Shown here: positions 6,716 through 17,648 of the stretch, piece after piece
Position numbering within the stretch: position 1 is the first letter of the stretch
Layout: each line of letters starts with the position of its first letter
Assembly: GCA_013298625.1 (NCBI GenBank)
Contig: JAAFIF010000069.1
Span: 1-38,168, forward strand
Reading direction: 5' to 3'
Length of the DNA stretch: 38,168 nucleotides
DNA from: Myxococcales bacterium
GTDB lineage: Bacteria > Myxococcota_A > Polyangia > Polyangiales > Ga0077539
Program-made: the position numbers and the translations under genes
The notes under the pieces: generated by a model
Databases searched by the model: none
Told to the model about the DNA's origin: nothing
The model's input: the letters and a program-made list of their open reading frames with translations, nothing else

Positions 6716-7936
6716 TCAACGAACGACCCGCTCGTAGTGCTCGCTCTTTCGCACGAGCCGCCACGAGCCCGCGTCGCGAAAGAACTCCGCGGGCCGCGGA
6801 CGAAGGTTGTACGTCGAAGCCATCGCGTAGCCGTACGCCCCAGCAACACCGATCACCAACAGCTCGCCCTCGTCGGGGACGGGGATCATGCGCTCTTCAG
6901 CGAGCACGTCGCCGGACTCGCAGATGGGGCCGACGACGAAGCAGCGCTCGACGGGGGAGGTGCGCGCGTGGGTGTTCCACACGGGGTGATAGCTGCCGTA
7001 CATCGCGGGGCGGATGAGCGCGTGCATCCCCGCGTCGGTCCCGACCCAGACGCGGTCACGCGCGCGCTTGATCGTGCTTACGCGCGCGACGAGCACGCCG
7101 CACTCGGCGACGAGATAGCGCCCCGGCTCGACCCACAGCGCCGGCCTTCGCGCCGGATCGGGCCACACCCGCGCGCGCTCGCGCTCGAGCGCGAGACCCC
7201 ACGGACGCAGGTCCACCGTGCGCTCGTCCTCGTGATAGCCCACGCCAAAACCCCCGCCGACGTCGACGAACGCGAGCGGCCCCACGTCGCGCTCGACCCT
7301 CGCGGCCACGTCGAAGAGCCCCCTCGCCGCGCGCAGCCACACGTCGCGGTGCGCGTCCGTGAGCAGCCCGCTGCCGATGTGCTGATGCACGCCCACCAGC
7401 CGCAGCCCGCGACGACGAACGATCGAGAGCGCCTCGTCGAGCGCGTCCAGCGTCAGTCCGAATTTGCTCTCGTCCCCAGCGGTCACCACGTGCGGGTGGT
7501 GCCCTGCGCCCTCTTCGAGGTCGACGCGGATCGAGACCGCCCCGCCTTGCGCCAGCGCGCCGTAGCGATCGATCGCCGAGAGCGCGTCGAGGTTGGCCAC
7601 CACGCCCATCGACGCGACCGCGCGCAGCTCGCTGTCCGAAGGAAAGCTCCCCGTGTACAGCACTTGCTCCCGCGCGTAGCCGCGCTCGAGCGCGTAGCGC
7701 ACCTCCCACGGGCTCACCGCGTCGATGCCGAAGCGCTCTGCGTGAATGGTGTCGAGCAGCGCGGGGCTCGCGTTGGCCTTCATCGCATAGCGAACTTCGG
7801 CCTGCGAAAACGCAGCACGAACGTCATTGCACCGCGCGCGCAAAACGTCCGCGTCGTACGCGTAGAAGGGCGTCGAGTGCTCGCGCGCGAGCCCCTCCCA
7901 CTCTTCAACCGAGACCGACCTCGCCCACTCGCGCAT
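6716..7936 (-). CDS. lysA: Diaminopimelate decarboxylase LysA
   Basis: The 406-residue protein is a fold-type III PLP decarboxylase that converts meso-diaminopimelate to L-lysine, the last step of the pathway. The PLP lysine is in YAMKAN (Lys53). Further landmarks in order are GVHQHIGSG (about 183-191), the phosphate-binding FVDVGGGFG (about 224-232), EPGRYLV (about 271-277), the catalytic CESGDVLA (about 340-347) and GAYGYAMASTYN (about 367-378). The N-terminal barrel and C-terminal beta domain are complete. The start ATG at 7936 is three bases after the lysC stop, so translation is probably coupled to lysC. Confidence 0.96.
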   Translation of the reverse strand: MREWARSVSVEEWEGLAREHSTPFYAYDADVLRARCNDVRAAFSQAEVRYAMKANASPALLDTIHAERFGIDAVSPWEVRYALERGYAREQVLYTGSFPSDSELRAVASMGVVANLDALSAIDRYGALAQGGAVSIRVDLEEGAGHHPHVVTAGDESKFGLTLDALDEALSIVRRRGLRLVGVHQHIGSGLLTDAHRDVWLRAARGLFDVAARVERDVGPLAFVDVGGGFGVGYHEDERTVDLRPWGLALERERARVWPDPARRPALWVEPGRYLVAECGVLVARVSTIKRARDRVWVGTDAGMHALIRPAMYGSYHPVWNTHARTSPVERCFVVGPICESGDVLAEERMIPVPDEGELLVIGVAGAYGYAMASTYNLRPRPAEFFRDAGSWRLVRKSEHYERVVR

Positions 7937-7939
7937 GGG

Positions 7940-9289
7940 TCAGGCCCTCTCGTCGAAGATCGCGTGGTGCAGCGCGCGCACGGCGGCGTCGGCATCAGCA
8001 TCGGCCACCACGAGGCTCATGTTCGCGCGACCAGAGCCCGCAGAAATGAGCTCGATGTTGACCCGCGCCCGCGCGAGCGCGCTGAACACTCGGCCTGCGA
8101 TCCCGAGAGCGTCGCCGATGCCGAGGCCCACGATGGCGACGAGCGAGCGGCCCGCGACGACTTGCACATCACCGATGCGACGCAGCTCGTTGAGCGCAGG
8201 CGTAAGCAGATCGTCGCGGTCAACCGTAAGCGTGACCGAGACCTCGCTGGTGGCGACCATGTCCACGGCGATGCGGTGCCGCGCGAAGACCTCGAAGAGC
8301 TTCGCGAGAAACCCGTGCGCGAGGAGCATTCGACTCGAGACCACTTGCACCATGGTGATGCTCTTCTTCGAGGCGATCGCGCGCGCGGGGTGCTCGAGGT
8401 CGGGGGGAGCGCCGGCTTCGAGGATGACCGTTCCTTCGCCTTCGGGGTTGAAGGTGTTGAGGACGCGGACGGGGATGTTTTCGCGCACCGCGGGGTGGAT
8501 CGTCTTGGGGTGCAGCACCTTCGCGCCGAAGTACGCGAGCTCAGCGGCCTCGGTGAACGAGAGCACAGGGATCGTTCGCGCCGCGCGAACCACCCGCGGA
8601 TCCGCGGTCATCACGCCGTCGACGTCGGTCCAGATCTCGATCTCGTCCGCGCGCATCGCGGCGCCGAAGAGCGCAGCGCTGTAGTCGCTTCCGCCGCGGC
8701 CGAGGGTGGTCACGCGCCCGTCTTCGGTCTTGCCGATGAAGCCCGTGACCACCGCGACCGAGTCCTTCGCGTGCGCAACACCGTCAACCCCGAGGGCGTC
8801 TCGAACGCGCGCCGCGCTGTCGCTCAACGGCTCGGCCGCGCCGAACTGCGCGTCGGTGATCATCCCCACGTCGAACGCGTCGAACGCCGTGGCCGTCACG
8901 CCTCGCGCAGAGAGCACCGCCGCGAAGGTTCGCACGGAGAATCGCTCGCCAAACGACGCCACGAGGTCTGCGTGCTCGAGCGAGAGCGAGCCCGTCTTCG
9001 CGACCGTGGCCAGCGCCTCGCGCAGGGCGAGCACCTCGCGCTCGACGAGCGAGTGCGGCAGCGAGAACGCGTCGAGCAACGAGCGCACGCGCCCCACGAC
9101 GGGCTCTGCGTCGACGACTCCTGCGGCCGCTGCGTTGGCGGCCTTGAGCAGCATGTCGGTGACCTTCGAAGCCGCGGAGACGACCACGACGACGGGCCCC
9201 TTCGCGCGCTTGCCCGCCACGATGTCGCACGCGGCGACGATGCGGGTGGGATCACCGACGGACGTTCCCCCGAACTTGACGACGCGCAC
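7940..9289 (-). CDS. lysC: Aspartokinase LysC, ACT-domain regulated
   Basis: The 449-residue enzyme phosphorylates L-aspartate, the entry step to lysine, threonine and methionine. The sequence starts VRVVKFGGTSV, the N-terminal kinase signature. FGER (about 131-134), TLGRGGSDYSA and the EIWTDVDGVMTADPR motif follow. The C-terminal third carries ACT-type regulatory segments (SKKSITMVQVVSSRML and LVAIVGLGIG), as in lysine-sensitive E. coli AK-III, which has the same length. I choose GTG at 9289 over longer starts because AAGAGG lies nine bases upstream and residues before it are not conserved. lysA follows directly. In Xanthomonas-type fusions the two activities occur in one polypeptide in the same order. 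Confidence 0.95.
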   Translation of the reverse strand: MRVVKFGGTSVGDPTRIVAACDIVAGKRAKGPVVVVVSAASKVTDMLLKAANAAAAGVVDAEPVVGRVRSLLDAFSLPHSLVEREVLALREALATVAKTGSLSLEHADLVASFGERFSVRTFAAVLSARGVTATAFDAFDVGMITDAQFGAAEPLSDSAARVRDALGVDGVAHAKDSVAVVTGFIGKTEDGRVTTLGRGGSDYSAALFGAAMRADEIEIWTDVDGVMTADPRVVRAARTIPVLSFTEAAELAYFGAKVLHPKTIHPAVRENIPVRVLNTFNPEGEGTVILEAGAPPDLEHPARAIASKKSITMVQVVSSRMLLAHGFLAKLFEVFARHRIAVDMVATSEVSVTLTVDRDDLLTPALNELRRIGDVQVVAGRSLVAIVGLGIGDALGIAGRVFSALARARVNIELISAGSGRANMSLVVADADADAAVRALHHAIFDERA

Positions 9290-9430
9290 TTCGATTGACC
9301 TCTTGGGCAGAGGCACTATCACGACCGCGAGCGCGCAAGAAATTCGGGGCGCAAATGCAGGAGACCCGCTGACCGAAGCGCGATCGCGCTCAGTCAACGG
9401 GCCTCTGCGTGGCAGGAGCTGCGCTTCAGC

Positions 9431-11350
9431 TCACTGCGCGGCGCCGCCGCTCGTGCCGCCCGATCCGCCCTCGCGGCAGACCGGATCCACGATGCGGAAG
9501 TCCACGCGGCGGTTCTGCGAACGCGCGTCACGCTGCGCGCGGCCGCGGAGGCCCGTGATGGGGCGCAGCGGACGGGTCTCGCCGAAGCCATGCGACTCCA
9601 TGCGAGCGCCTTCGACCTGGTGCTCGCTCAGCCAGCGAACGACGCTCGCGGCGCGGCGGTTCGAGAGGTCCAGGTTGCGGTCATCGGGACCGACGTCGTC
9701 CGTGTGTCCTTCGACCGAGACGCGACGGATGTCGGGCGTGGCGCGGAGCGCGTCGCCGACGGCCTGAAGCACCGGGAACGAGCGCGGAAGGATCGTGTCG
9801 CGGTTGGTCGCGAAGAACACCGGCGAGTTGATCTGGATGTTGCAGCCGTTGATGCGCACGAGGCCGGGGCAACCGTTGCGGTTGGGGTCCGGGTGCGGGG
9901 CGCCGGGTTGATCCGGGCAGTGATCCTGCGGATCGACGATGGTGTCACCGTCGCGGTCGGGCAGCGGGCAGCCCGCGCGAGCCGGATCGGGGTGCGCGCC
10001 CGCGGGCACGTCGCGGCACTGGTCCGCGGCGTTGAGCACGCCGTCGCTGTCCGCGTCGCCGTCGGGGCAGCCGCGGCGGGCGGGATCGGGGTGATCGCCC
10101 TGGGGCTCGTTGACGCACTGGTCGTCGTTGTCGAACACGCCGTCGCGGTCGGTGTCGTTGAGGGGGCAGCCCGCGCGCGCGGGATCGGGGTGATCGCCGG
10201 CAGGGACGTCGACGCACTGGTCCGCGGGGTCGAGGACGCGGTCGCCATCGCGGTCGCCGAGGGGACATCCGCGACGGTTGGGGTCGGGGTTGTTGCCCTG
10301 CGGAACGTCCACGCACTGGTCATCCGGGTCGAGCACGCCGTCGCCGTCGGTGTCGGTCGGACCCGCGACGGTCGGACGACGAACAGGCGCGTACGCGACC
10401 TGAAAGAGTCCGCGCAGCGTCGGGGTGCCCGCGCCCTGCGTGAGGCCCGGGCCGGCGCCGGCGCCGATGAGAATGGTGTCCGCGATGAGGTAGTGGACGC
10501 CGCCGATGACCTCGGCGTTGGTCCACGGGTACTGGAAGAAGTTGGACACGCCAGAGGCCATCCAGCCTTCGGCGCCGATCGTCAGGCGATCGTTGAGCAG
10601 CACGAAGCCCAAGCCCGCGGTGGCGAAGATCTCGTGCGAGGACGAGTTGGCGACGCCAGCGCGAAACGACGTCTCGATGTCGCGGAAGTGAAAGCCCGCG
10701 CTGAGCGAGTAGCGCAGGATCGACGCGCGGCCGGCGAACGTCAGGTCGAACTTGCCGCGAAAGCGGTTATCCGACACGTTGGTGAACGTCGACGCGTTGT
10801 TGTCGGTGATCCCGAACAAGCCGCTGTTGAACAAGAAGTTCGCGCCGAAGTGCAACGACGCGGCGTCGCGATCGGCGTGGCCGAAGATGCGGACGCGGCC
10901 GCCGAGGCGCATGTCGCCGAGGGCGATCCCGTTGAACGCGCCGATGCTGTTGGTGGTCGAGGCGGTGCCCGACTGCAGCCACGCGACAGGGACGTTCAAG
11001 TGGATGTTGATGCGGTCGATGAAGCCGATGCCGATCTGAAAGTGCGTGAGCAGCATGTGCTCGATGAGCACGTTGCTGACCGAGCCGCCGGCGGACGGAC
11101 GCGACACCAGGGGGCGATACGCGTAGTCCGCGACCACTCCGCCGCGGATGCCGAAGGAGCCGTCGCCCGGCGAGTACCACGGGTGCTGCGCGGCGAAGAA
11201 CGTCTCGCCCGCGGGAGCAGCCTCGAAGCGGTTGAACGCATACGGAGCGGCGGTCTGCGCGCTCGCGCTCGCGGCTCCGGTGGTGACGGCGGCCGCTGCG
11301 AGCAGCCCGATCGCCATGCGGCGCAGCGAAGAAGGATTGGAGTTCGACAC
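9431..11350 (-). CDS. Outer-membrane protein: beta-barrel, thrombospondin type 3 repeats, OmpA domain
   Basis: The 639-residue protein is exported: an N-terminal signal peptide ends near ASASA|QT (residue 31). Residues about 35-330 look like an outer-membrane barrel rich in alternating aromatic/Gly strands. Residues about 333-493 hold five Ca-binding thrombospondin type 3 repeats of the form D-x-D-G-D-x-x-x-D-P-x-D-x-C separated by P-D-P-x-R-x-G-C-P. The final ~140 residues form an OmpA C-terminal peptidoglycan-binding domain (SVEGHTDDVG, LSNRRAASVVRWL, NRRVDFRI). GTG at 11350 is chosen because a perfect AGGAGG lies nine bases upstream; an upstream ATG in the same frame would place the signal peptide internally. 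Likely role: envelope anchoring, as for other OmpA/TSP3 proteins. The ligand is unknown. Confidence 0.93.
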   Translation of the reverse strand: MSNSNPSSLRRMAIGLLAAAAVTTGAASASAQTAAPYAFNRFEAAPAGETFFAAQHPWYSPGDGSFGIRGGVVADYAYRPLVSRPSAGGSVSNVLIEHMLLTHFQIGIGFIDRINIHLNVPVAWLQSGTASTTNSIGAFNGIALGDMRLGGRVRIFGHADRDAASLHFGANFLFNSGLFGITDNNASTFTNVSDNRFRGKFDLTFAGRASILRYSLSAGFHFRDIETSFRAGVANSSSHEIFATAGLGFVLLNDRLTIGAEGWMASGVSNFFQYPWTNAEVIGGVHYLIADTILIGAGAGPGLTQGAGTPTLRGLFQVAYAPVRRPTVAGPTDTDGDGVLDPDDQCVDVPQGNNPDPNRRGCPLGDRDGDRVLDPADQCVDVPAGDHPDPARAGCPLNDTDRDGVFDNDDQCVNEPQGDHPDPARRGCPDGDADSDGVLNAADQCRDVPAGAHPDPARAGCPLPDRDGDTIVDPQDHCPDQPGAPHPDPNRNGCPGLVRINGCNIQINSPVFFATNRDTILPRSFPVLQAVGDALRATPDIRRVSVEGHTDDVGPDDRNLDLSNRRAASVVRWLSEHQVEGARMESHGFGETRPLRPITGLRGRAQRDARSQNRRVDFRIVDPVCREGGSGGTSGGAAQ

Positions 11351-11516
11351 GATAAAAGGCCTCCTGAAAGTTCGGCTCAGATCACAGAGATCACCCGGGG
11401 CGTGCAACGCGCGGCTCTTTACACAAAGCCTCCCAGGTTGCCGTCCACGGGGTATCACGATTTCCGCGCCAAGCGCTACGTTCCGACGCGACGAGTTTCG
11501 TGAGAGAATGGTGAGT

Positions 11517-12401
11517 TTACCGCGCAATGCCTGCGCGATCCGCAGCGTCGATGAGCATCGATCGAAGGGATTCTACCGATGGCCTCGCCTCGGGCTTCTT
11601 GACCATCGCCGCGAGCGCAACGGCCTCGAGCTCCTCGGGAACCGCGCGTTCTCCCCGCTCTTCCATGGGCGGCGGCTCGAGAAACACCTGCTGCGCGAGC
11701 ACGTCCGTAGCGCCATCGCCGCCGAACGGGAGCGCTCCGCACAGCAGCTCGTACAGCACCACGCCGCTCGAATACACGTCGCTCGCCGCGGTCACGGGCT
11801 TGGCCCGGCACTGCTCAGGGGACATGTAGAGAGGGGTCCCGTGCACCGTGTTCGGCTCGGTCAACCGCTGCCCGCCCGGCTGATCGTTGGCGAACGCGAG
11901 GCCGAAATCAAAGAGCTTGATCCGCACTTTGCCGTCCGGATCCGCGAGCACCATCACGTTGTCGGGCTTGATGTCCCGGTGCACCACGCCCTCGCGATGC
12001 GCCACCGCGAGGATAGTCAACAGCTCGACCATCACCGCCACCACGCGGCCGAACGCGAGCATCCCCTCGCGCATCTCTTCGCGCAGGGTGTGCCCGACGA
12101 GCAGCTCCATCACCAGGTACGGCGTCCCCTCGTCCTCGCCATAGTCGAGCACACTGACGAGCCCAGGGTGCCGCAGCTGCGCGAGCAGCCTCGCTTCGCG
12201 CTTGAAGCGCGCCCTGTACTCCGGGAGCTGCGCCCACGGCCCGTGCAGAAACTTCACCGCGATCGGACCGCCCAGGATCTCGTGCGTCCCGCGGTAGAGC
12301 ACGCCCATCGCGCCGCGCCCCAGCACCGAATCGAGCCGATATCGATCCGCGAGCACGCGACCCAAGCGCGCGTCGTCCTTCACCGTGTGCTTCCCAGCCA
12401 T
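11517..12401 (-). CDS. Soluble Ser/Thr protein kinase (Hanks type)
   Basis: The 294-residue protein is essentially one kinase domain. It has a Gly-rich loop GRGAMG (28-33), the catalytic Lys in AVK (Lys50), an alpha-C Glu near 69, the catalytic loop HRDIKPDN (141-148), DFG (165-167) and SPEQ (194-197) in the APE position. All catalytic residues are present, so it should be active. There is no transmembrane helix, PASTA repeat or other sensor domain, unlike most myxobacterial kinases, which are longer. It starts 64 bases after the symporter gene on the same strand, so the two may be co-transcribed. Substrate unknown. Confidence 0.93.
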   Translation of the reverse strand: MAGKHTVKDDARLGRVLADRYRLDSVLGRGAMGVLYRGTHEILGGPIAVKFLHGPWAQLPEYRARFKREARLLAQLRHPGLVSVLDYGEDEGTPYLVMELLVGHTLREEMREGMLAFGRVVAVMVELLTILAVAHREGVVHRDIKPDNVMVLADPDGKVRIKLFDFGLAFANDQPGGQRLTEPNTVHGTPLYMSPEQCRAKPVTAASDVYSSGVVLYELLCGALPFGGDGATDVLAQQVFLEPPPMEERGERAVPEELEAVALAAMVKKPEARPSVESLRSMLIDAADRAGIAR

Positions 12402-12465
12402 CGCTGCACCGTCACGGTACCGTGCAATCCGCCCGTTGACAGCAAAAGATCAGCGGCGAATCGCA

Positions 12466-14265
<1,800 letters not shown>

Positions 14266-14537
14266 GCTGCCCGAGGGGGTACCAGAGCCCCGCGCGAGAC
14301 CGAGAATTTCTCGCGGACGGCTCCCGCACGAGTCGCGCAGAAACCCCTTGGGTTGCAGCGCCGTCGCGAGGCATTCACAGAGACTTTCTCCTGTGATTTT
14401 TCGTATATTCTCGTTCACACCCCGCGCACACAACGCGGGTTCTCAACGCCGCCGTCGAGCGCACCCCGCGCACACGAAATCACTGCCCGCCGCGCGATCA
14501 CCGCTGTTGGAACAGACCGTGCTCGGGCCGTTCGCCC
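14266..14537. promoter_or_regulatory. Divergent intergenic region with a candidate -10 box
   Basis: This 272-base spacer separates the divergent symporter and barrel-protein genes. It contains the only AT-rich patch nearby, with TATATT at 14404-14409 (five of six to the -10 consensus, plus strand) but no good -35 box at the right spacing. If used, the barrel gene would have a leader of about 120 bases. No hairpin or riboswitch-like structure was recognised. Confidence 0.3.
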
Positions 14538-15143
14538 ATGAAGAACCTCCGTCACGCCCTCGTCGCCCTCGCGGCCCTCGGATGTGCCGCCCTCGCGCCC
14601 GCGCTCGCTTCGGCGCAGAGCGACGGGCTCGAAGGCGGCCACGGATGGTCCCGCGCGCACATGTTCGGGATGGGCTCGCGCCTCACGGGTCGAATCGGGA
14701 CGTACATGCTCGGCGGCGTGGGCGGCCATGTTCGACTGCGCCCCTTGCGTTGGATCGCCGTCGAAGCCTTCACCGACCACGTGTTCGGCTCCGTCGACAG
14801 CACCCTTCGTCACGACCACGAAGGCGGCGTCTCCCTTCAGTTTCCCTTCCTGGGAAATCGCTGGTGGAACGTCTACCCCCTCGTCGGCGCCTGCGCCTCG
14901 CTCGTCGTCCTCGAGCCCCCGCGCCAGGGCGGCGCGTTCGTGACCGACATCCATTTCGGCTTCCGCGGCGGCGCCGGCAGCGAGATCTACCTCAACGACC
15001 ACTGGGCCCTTCGCGCGCAGGTCGAAGGCATCGGCTACATCGGTCACAACCTCCGCGCGTACAACTGGACCGCGCAGCTCTCGCCCGAGGTCAGCCTCAG
15101 CGGCGTCGCGCAAGCCTCGCTCTCGGTCAACCTCTACCTCTGA
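14538..15143 (+). CDS. Secreted protein, probable small outer-membrane beta-barrel
   Basis: The 201-residue precursor has a clear signal peptide, cleaved near ALASA|QS (residue 26). The mature ~175 residues consist of alternating polar/apolar stretches with many Gly and aromatic residues (GRIGTYMLGGVGGHVRL, WIAVEAFTDHVFG, RAQVEGIGYIGH) and end in SVNLYL, an aliphatic/aromatic terminal strand. That pattern fits an eight-stranded outer-membrane barrel, and I infer that localisation. No specific family was recognised. The ATG at 14538 is the natural start for the signal peptide. The cytochrome gene follows after nine bases, so the two are probably an operon. Confidence 0.78.
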   Translation: MKNLRHALVALAALGCAALAPALASAQSDGLEGGHGWSRAHMFGMGSRLTGRIGTYMLGGVGGHVRLRPLRWIAVEAFTDHVFGSVDSTLRHDHEGGVSLQFPFLGNRWWNVYPLVGACASLVVLEPPRQGGAFVTDIHFGFRGGAGSEIYLNDHWALRAQVEGIGYIGHNLRAYNWTAQLSPEVSLSGVAQASLSVNLYL

Positions 15144-15152
15144 GCGCCCGCA

Positions 15153-16289
15153 GTGCGCGCCCATCGCCCATCGCTCCGCTGGCTGCCCCTCGCGATCGCG
15201 CTCGCTCGTTGCGCGCCGAGCGCCCCGGTCGAAGACGCCGCCACCAGCGCGAACCAGTGCGCGAGCTGCCATCCCGACCACGTCCGTGATCACAGCCGCT
15301 CTCGTCACGCGCGCGCCGCGATGGGCGAGCTGTACACCACCCTTCGCGACCGCAGCGATCCCCGCACCAGGACCTTCTGCGACAGCTGCCACCGCCCCCA
15401 GGTGGGCACCTCCGAAGGACTCTCGTGCGAGAGCTGCCACAGCGCGGTCGGCAACAGCGCCCCGGTCAACGCGCTGCTGCGCTGGGACCGCTCGGCGCCG
15501 CTCGCGAGCGCCCGCGCCGACTCCGTGATGACCAGCGGTCACCGCACAAGATTCCACGGATTTCTCTCATCGAGCGAGCTGTGCGGAACGTGCCACGAGG
15601 TCCAAGGCCCCGGCGCGTTTCGCGAGACGCCCTTCACCGAGTGGCAGCGCTCGCCCGCGGCGCAGACGCAAACGACCTGCGTTCACTGCCACGGCAGCCC
15701 CTCGCCCGGACGCCCCGCCGAGCGCCCATTGCTCGCGGCAGCGACGGACCCCGCGACGCCCACACCATTGCGCGCGAGGACCGATCATCACTTCATCGGC
15801 CCCGACGAAGACGACCCCGCCGTCGCCGCGCGGCTGCTCGCAGCGAGCGCAGCGCTCACCATCGCGCGCGAGGGATCGAACGCGGTCGTCACCGTCACGA
15901 GCATGGTCGCAGGACACTCGCTCCCCACCGGCGTGCGCGCGGTGCGCGAGCTGTGGCTCGAGCTCTCAGTGCTCGACGCGAACGGACAGCGACGGGTGCT
16001 CTCGGGAGCGCTCGCAGACGATCAGAGCTTCGTCGCGAACGAGCCCGTCGCGAGAGAGGACTTTCACGACGAGCTCTCTGCAGGACTGCCAACAGAAGCG
16101 AGCATCGTGCGCGTTCGCGCGCTCGAACCGGGCGCATCGCGCACCGTGCGCTTCGCGGTCGAAGCCGGGACGACCGTCGTTCGCGCGCGGCTTCTGTATC
16201 GCGCGCAGTCTGCGTCGCTGCGTCGCGCGCTCGGGCTCTCGCCGCCCGCCGCGCCGATGGAGATCGCTGGGGCAGAGCTGCGCTGGTGA
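15153..16289 (+). CDS. Five-heme c-type cytochrome
   Basis: The 378-residue precursor has five CXXCH heme sites: CASCH (36-40), CDSCH (76-80), CESCH (92-96), CGTCH (144-148) and CVHCH (176-180). Additional His residues between them (for example H54, H130, H135) could be distal ligands. Residues about 215-378 form a heme-free domain that begins with AGHSLPTG, a G-H-x-x-P-T-G motif seen after heme domains in several multiheme cytochromes, and continues as a beta-rich domain. The N-terminus is short and hydrophobic with Cys20, but LARC is a poor lipobox, so a plain signal peptide is more likely. The GTG start at 15153 has no strong ribosome-binding site. It probably transfers electrons in the periplasm or envelope; redox partner unknown. 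Confidence 0.88.
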   Translation: MRAHRPSLRWLPLAIALARCAPSAPVEDAATSANQCASCHPDHVRDHSRSRHARAAMGELYTTLRDRSDPRTRTFCDSCHRPQVGTSEGLSCESCHSAVGNSAPVNALLRWDRSAPLASARADSVMTSGHRTRFHGFLSSSELCGTCHEVQGPGAFRETPFTEWQRSPAAQTQTTCVHCHGSPSPGRPAERPLLAAATDPATPTPLRARTDHHFIGPDEDDPAVAARLLAASAALTIAREGSNAVVTVTSMVAGHSLPTGVRAVRELWLELSVLDANGQRRVLSGALADDQSFVANEPVAREDFHDELSAGLPTEASIVRVRALEPGASRTVRFAVEAGTTVVRARLLYRAQSASLRRALGLSPPAAPMEIAGAELRW

Positions 16290-16361
16290 GACGCGCGCTA
16301 CGCAGTCGCCTCGCGCCGTTCGCACCCGCAGCGAACAAGCGCGACGGCACGGTTCGTCGTA

Positions 16362-17648
16362 GTGTCCCGCGCGATCGTGCTCGACAAGATTCAAGACAAG
16401 AACATCCGACTCATCTACGCCGCGATCTTTTTGCTCGGCGTGGCGTACGGAGTTCCCATCGCGCTCTCTTCGCTGCTGCTGTCACAGCGGGGGTACACCA
16501 AGGCAGACATCGGCACGTTGGCCGCTTTTTTCGCAGGCGGAATCGTCGCGCTCTCGCTCCCCATGGGGTCGATCATCAAGCGCTTCTCCGCCCGGCGCAC
16601 GCTGATCGTCTCGCTCATCGGCTACGCGATGACGGTGGGCTCGTTTCCCTTCGTGCGCTCGTACCCGCAGTTCGCCGCGGTGCGCGTGATCGACGGGATG
16701 TGCTCGGTCGGCATCTGGGTCGCGTGCGAGACCATCTTGCTCTCGCGCGCGGACAAGCGACACAAGGCCTTCGTCGTGAGCCTGTACGCGATCGCGATGG
16801 GCCTCGGCTACGTCGTCGGCCCGATCATGGCCCACTTGATCGCGCACTTCGTCCCCATGGAGTACGCCTTCGTCGCGGCGGGAATCGTCGCGCTGCTCTC
16901 GGCCGCGATGGTGCTCGCGAAGCTCGACGGCGACGTCGCCGACACGCACCACGCGCACGTGGTCGAGCCGAGCGCTTCGGAGACGCCCGCGGACGGGGCT
17001 GCGTATCGGGATGTTCACTATGTTCCGGTCCCGGCGAAGTCAGCGCTCGAGCTGCTCGCGAAGATCCGCACGTCGTGTTTCGCGACGCTGGCGTACGGGT
17101 ACTTTCAGGCCAGCGTGGTGCTCTTTCTGCCGCTGTACCTCATCGAAGCGAAGGGCATCGCAGCGACGCGCACGATCCTGATCCCTGCGTTCTTCGCAGC
17201 CGGGATGCTCGCGTTGTCCAACTTCACCGCGCGCTTCGGCGACCGCTACGGCCACCTGCTGCTCATGCGCCTGCTCGGCGCCGCGGGCACAGTGATGGTC
17301 CTCGGCTTCGTGTGGATCGACTCGTTCTTCGCGATGAGCGCGGCCGTCTTCGTCGCGGGCTCGACGCTCGCGTCGATCTCTCCCGTGAGCCTCGCGCTGC
17401 AGGGCGCAGTGGTGGCCCCGCCGGACTACTCCCGCGCCAACGCGATCTACAACGCGTTCTACGCGTCGGGGATGCTCCTCGGGCCGATCATCTCGGGGGC
17501 GATCTTCACGCGCTCGGGCGGCGCGCCGATGCTGCTGCACCTCGCGGTGTTGTGGGCGGCGTTCGTCGTGTTCGCGACGATGTTTCGCAGGGACGACCCG
17601 GTCTATCGCGCGCAGAAGTCGCGCGCGGTCGCGCCGTCGGCGGCGTAG
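16362..17648 (+). CDS. MFS transporter
   Basis: The 428-residue protein has about twelve transmembrane helices in two six-helix halves joined by a hydrophilic loop at about 188-228. The first half shows the usual pattern: an R-G-Y-T-K-A-D-I-G-T loop, then a conserved MGSIIKRFSARR segment resembling the G-x-x-x-D-R-x-G-R-R loop between helices 2 and 3. ARFGDRYGH repeats this motif in the second half. Substrate cannot be assigned. GTG at 16362 gives a cytoplasmic head of about 15 residues before helix 1. The upstream cytochrome ends 72 bases earlier. Confidence 0.9.
   Translation: MSRAIVLDKIQDKNIRLIYAAIFLLGVAYGVPIALSSLLLSQRGYTKADIGTLAAFFAGGIVALSLPMGSIIKRFSARRTLIVSLIGYAMTVGSFPFVRSYPQFAAVRVIDGMCSVGIWVACETILLSRADKRHKAFVVSLYAIAMGLGYVVGPIMAHLIAHFVPMEYAFVAAGIVALLSAAMVLAKLDGDVADTHHAHVVEPSASETPADGAAYRDVHYVPVPAKSALELLAKIRTSCFATLAYGYFQASVVLFLPLYLIEAKGIAATRTILIPAFFAAGMLALSNFTARFGDRYGHLLLMRLLGAAGTVMVLGFVWIDSFFAMSAAVFVAGSTLASISPVSLALQGAVVAPPDYSRANAIYNAFYASGMLLGPIISGAIFTRSGGAPMLLHLAVLWAAFVVFATMFRRDDPVYRAQKSRAVAPSAA

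Noticed and set aside
6401..9298. 965-residue plus-strand open frame across lysA and lysC
   Set aside because: It lies opposite two well-supported enzymes, and its product is His/Arg/Asp-rich and domain-free.
9870..10350. Regular short repeats that might be taken for a CRISPR array
   Set aside because: They are in frame and encode thrombospondin type 3 repeats. Units are divergent and without constant repeat/spacer structure.
9590..11503. 637-residue plus-strand open frame opposite the OmpA/TSP3 gene
   Set aside because: It mirrors the repeat structure of the minus-strand gene and has no start signal; the minus strand has a perfect AGGAGG.
14538..16289. Porin-cytochrome electron conduit (barrel plus multiheme cytochrome)
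   Set aside because: Known conduits need barrels of about 20 or more strands. The 201-residue precursor can form only a small barrel, so adjacency alone is not enough.
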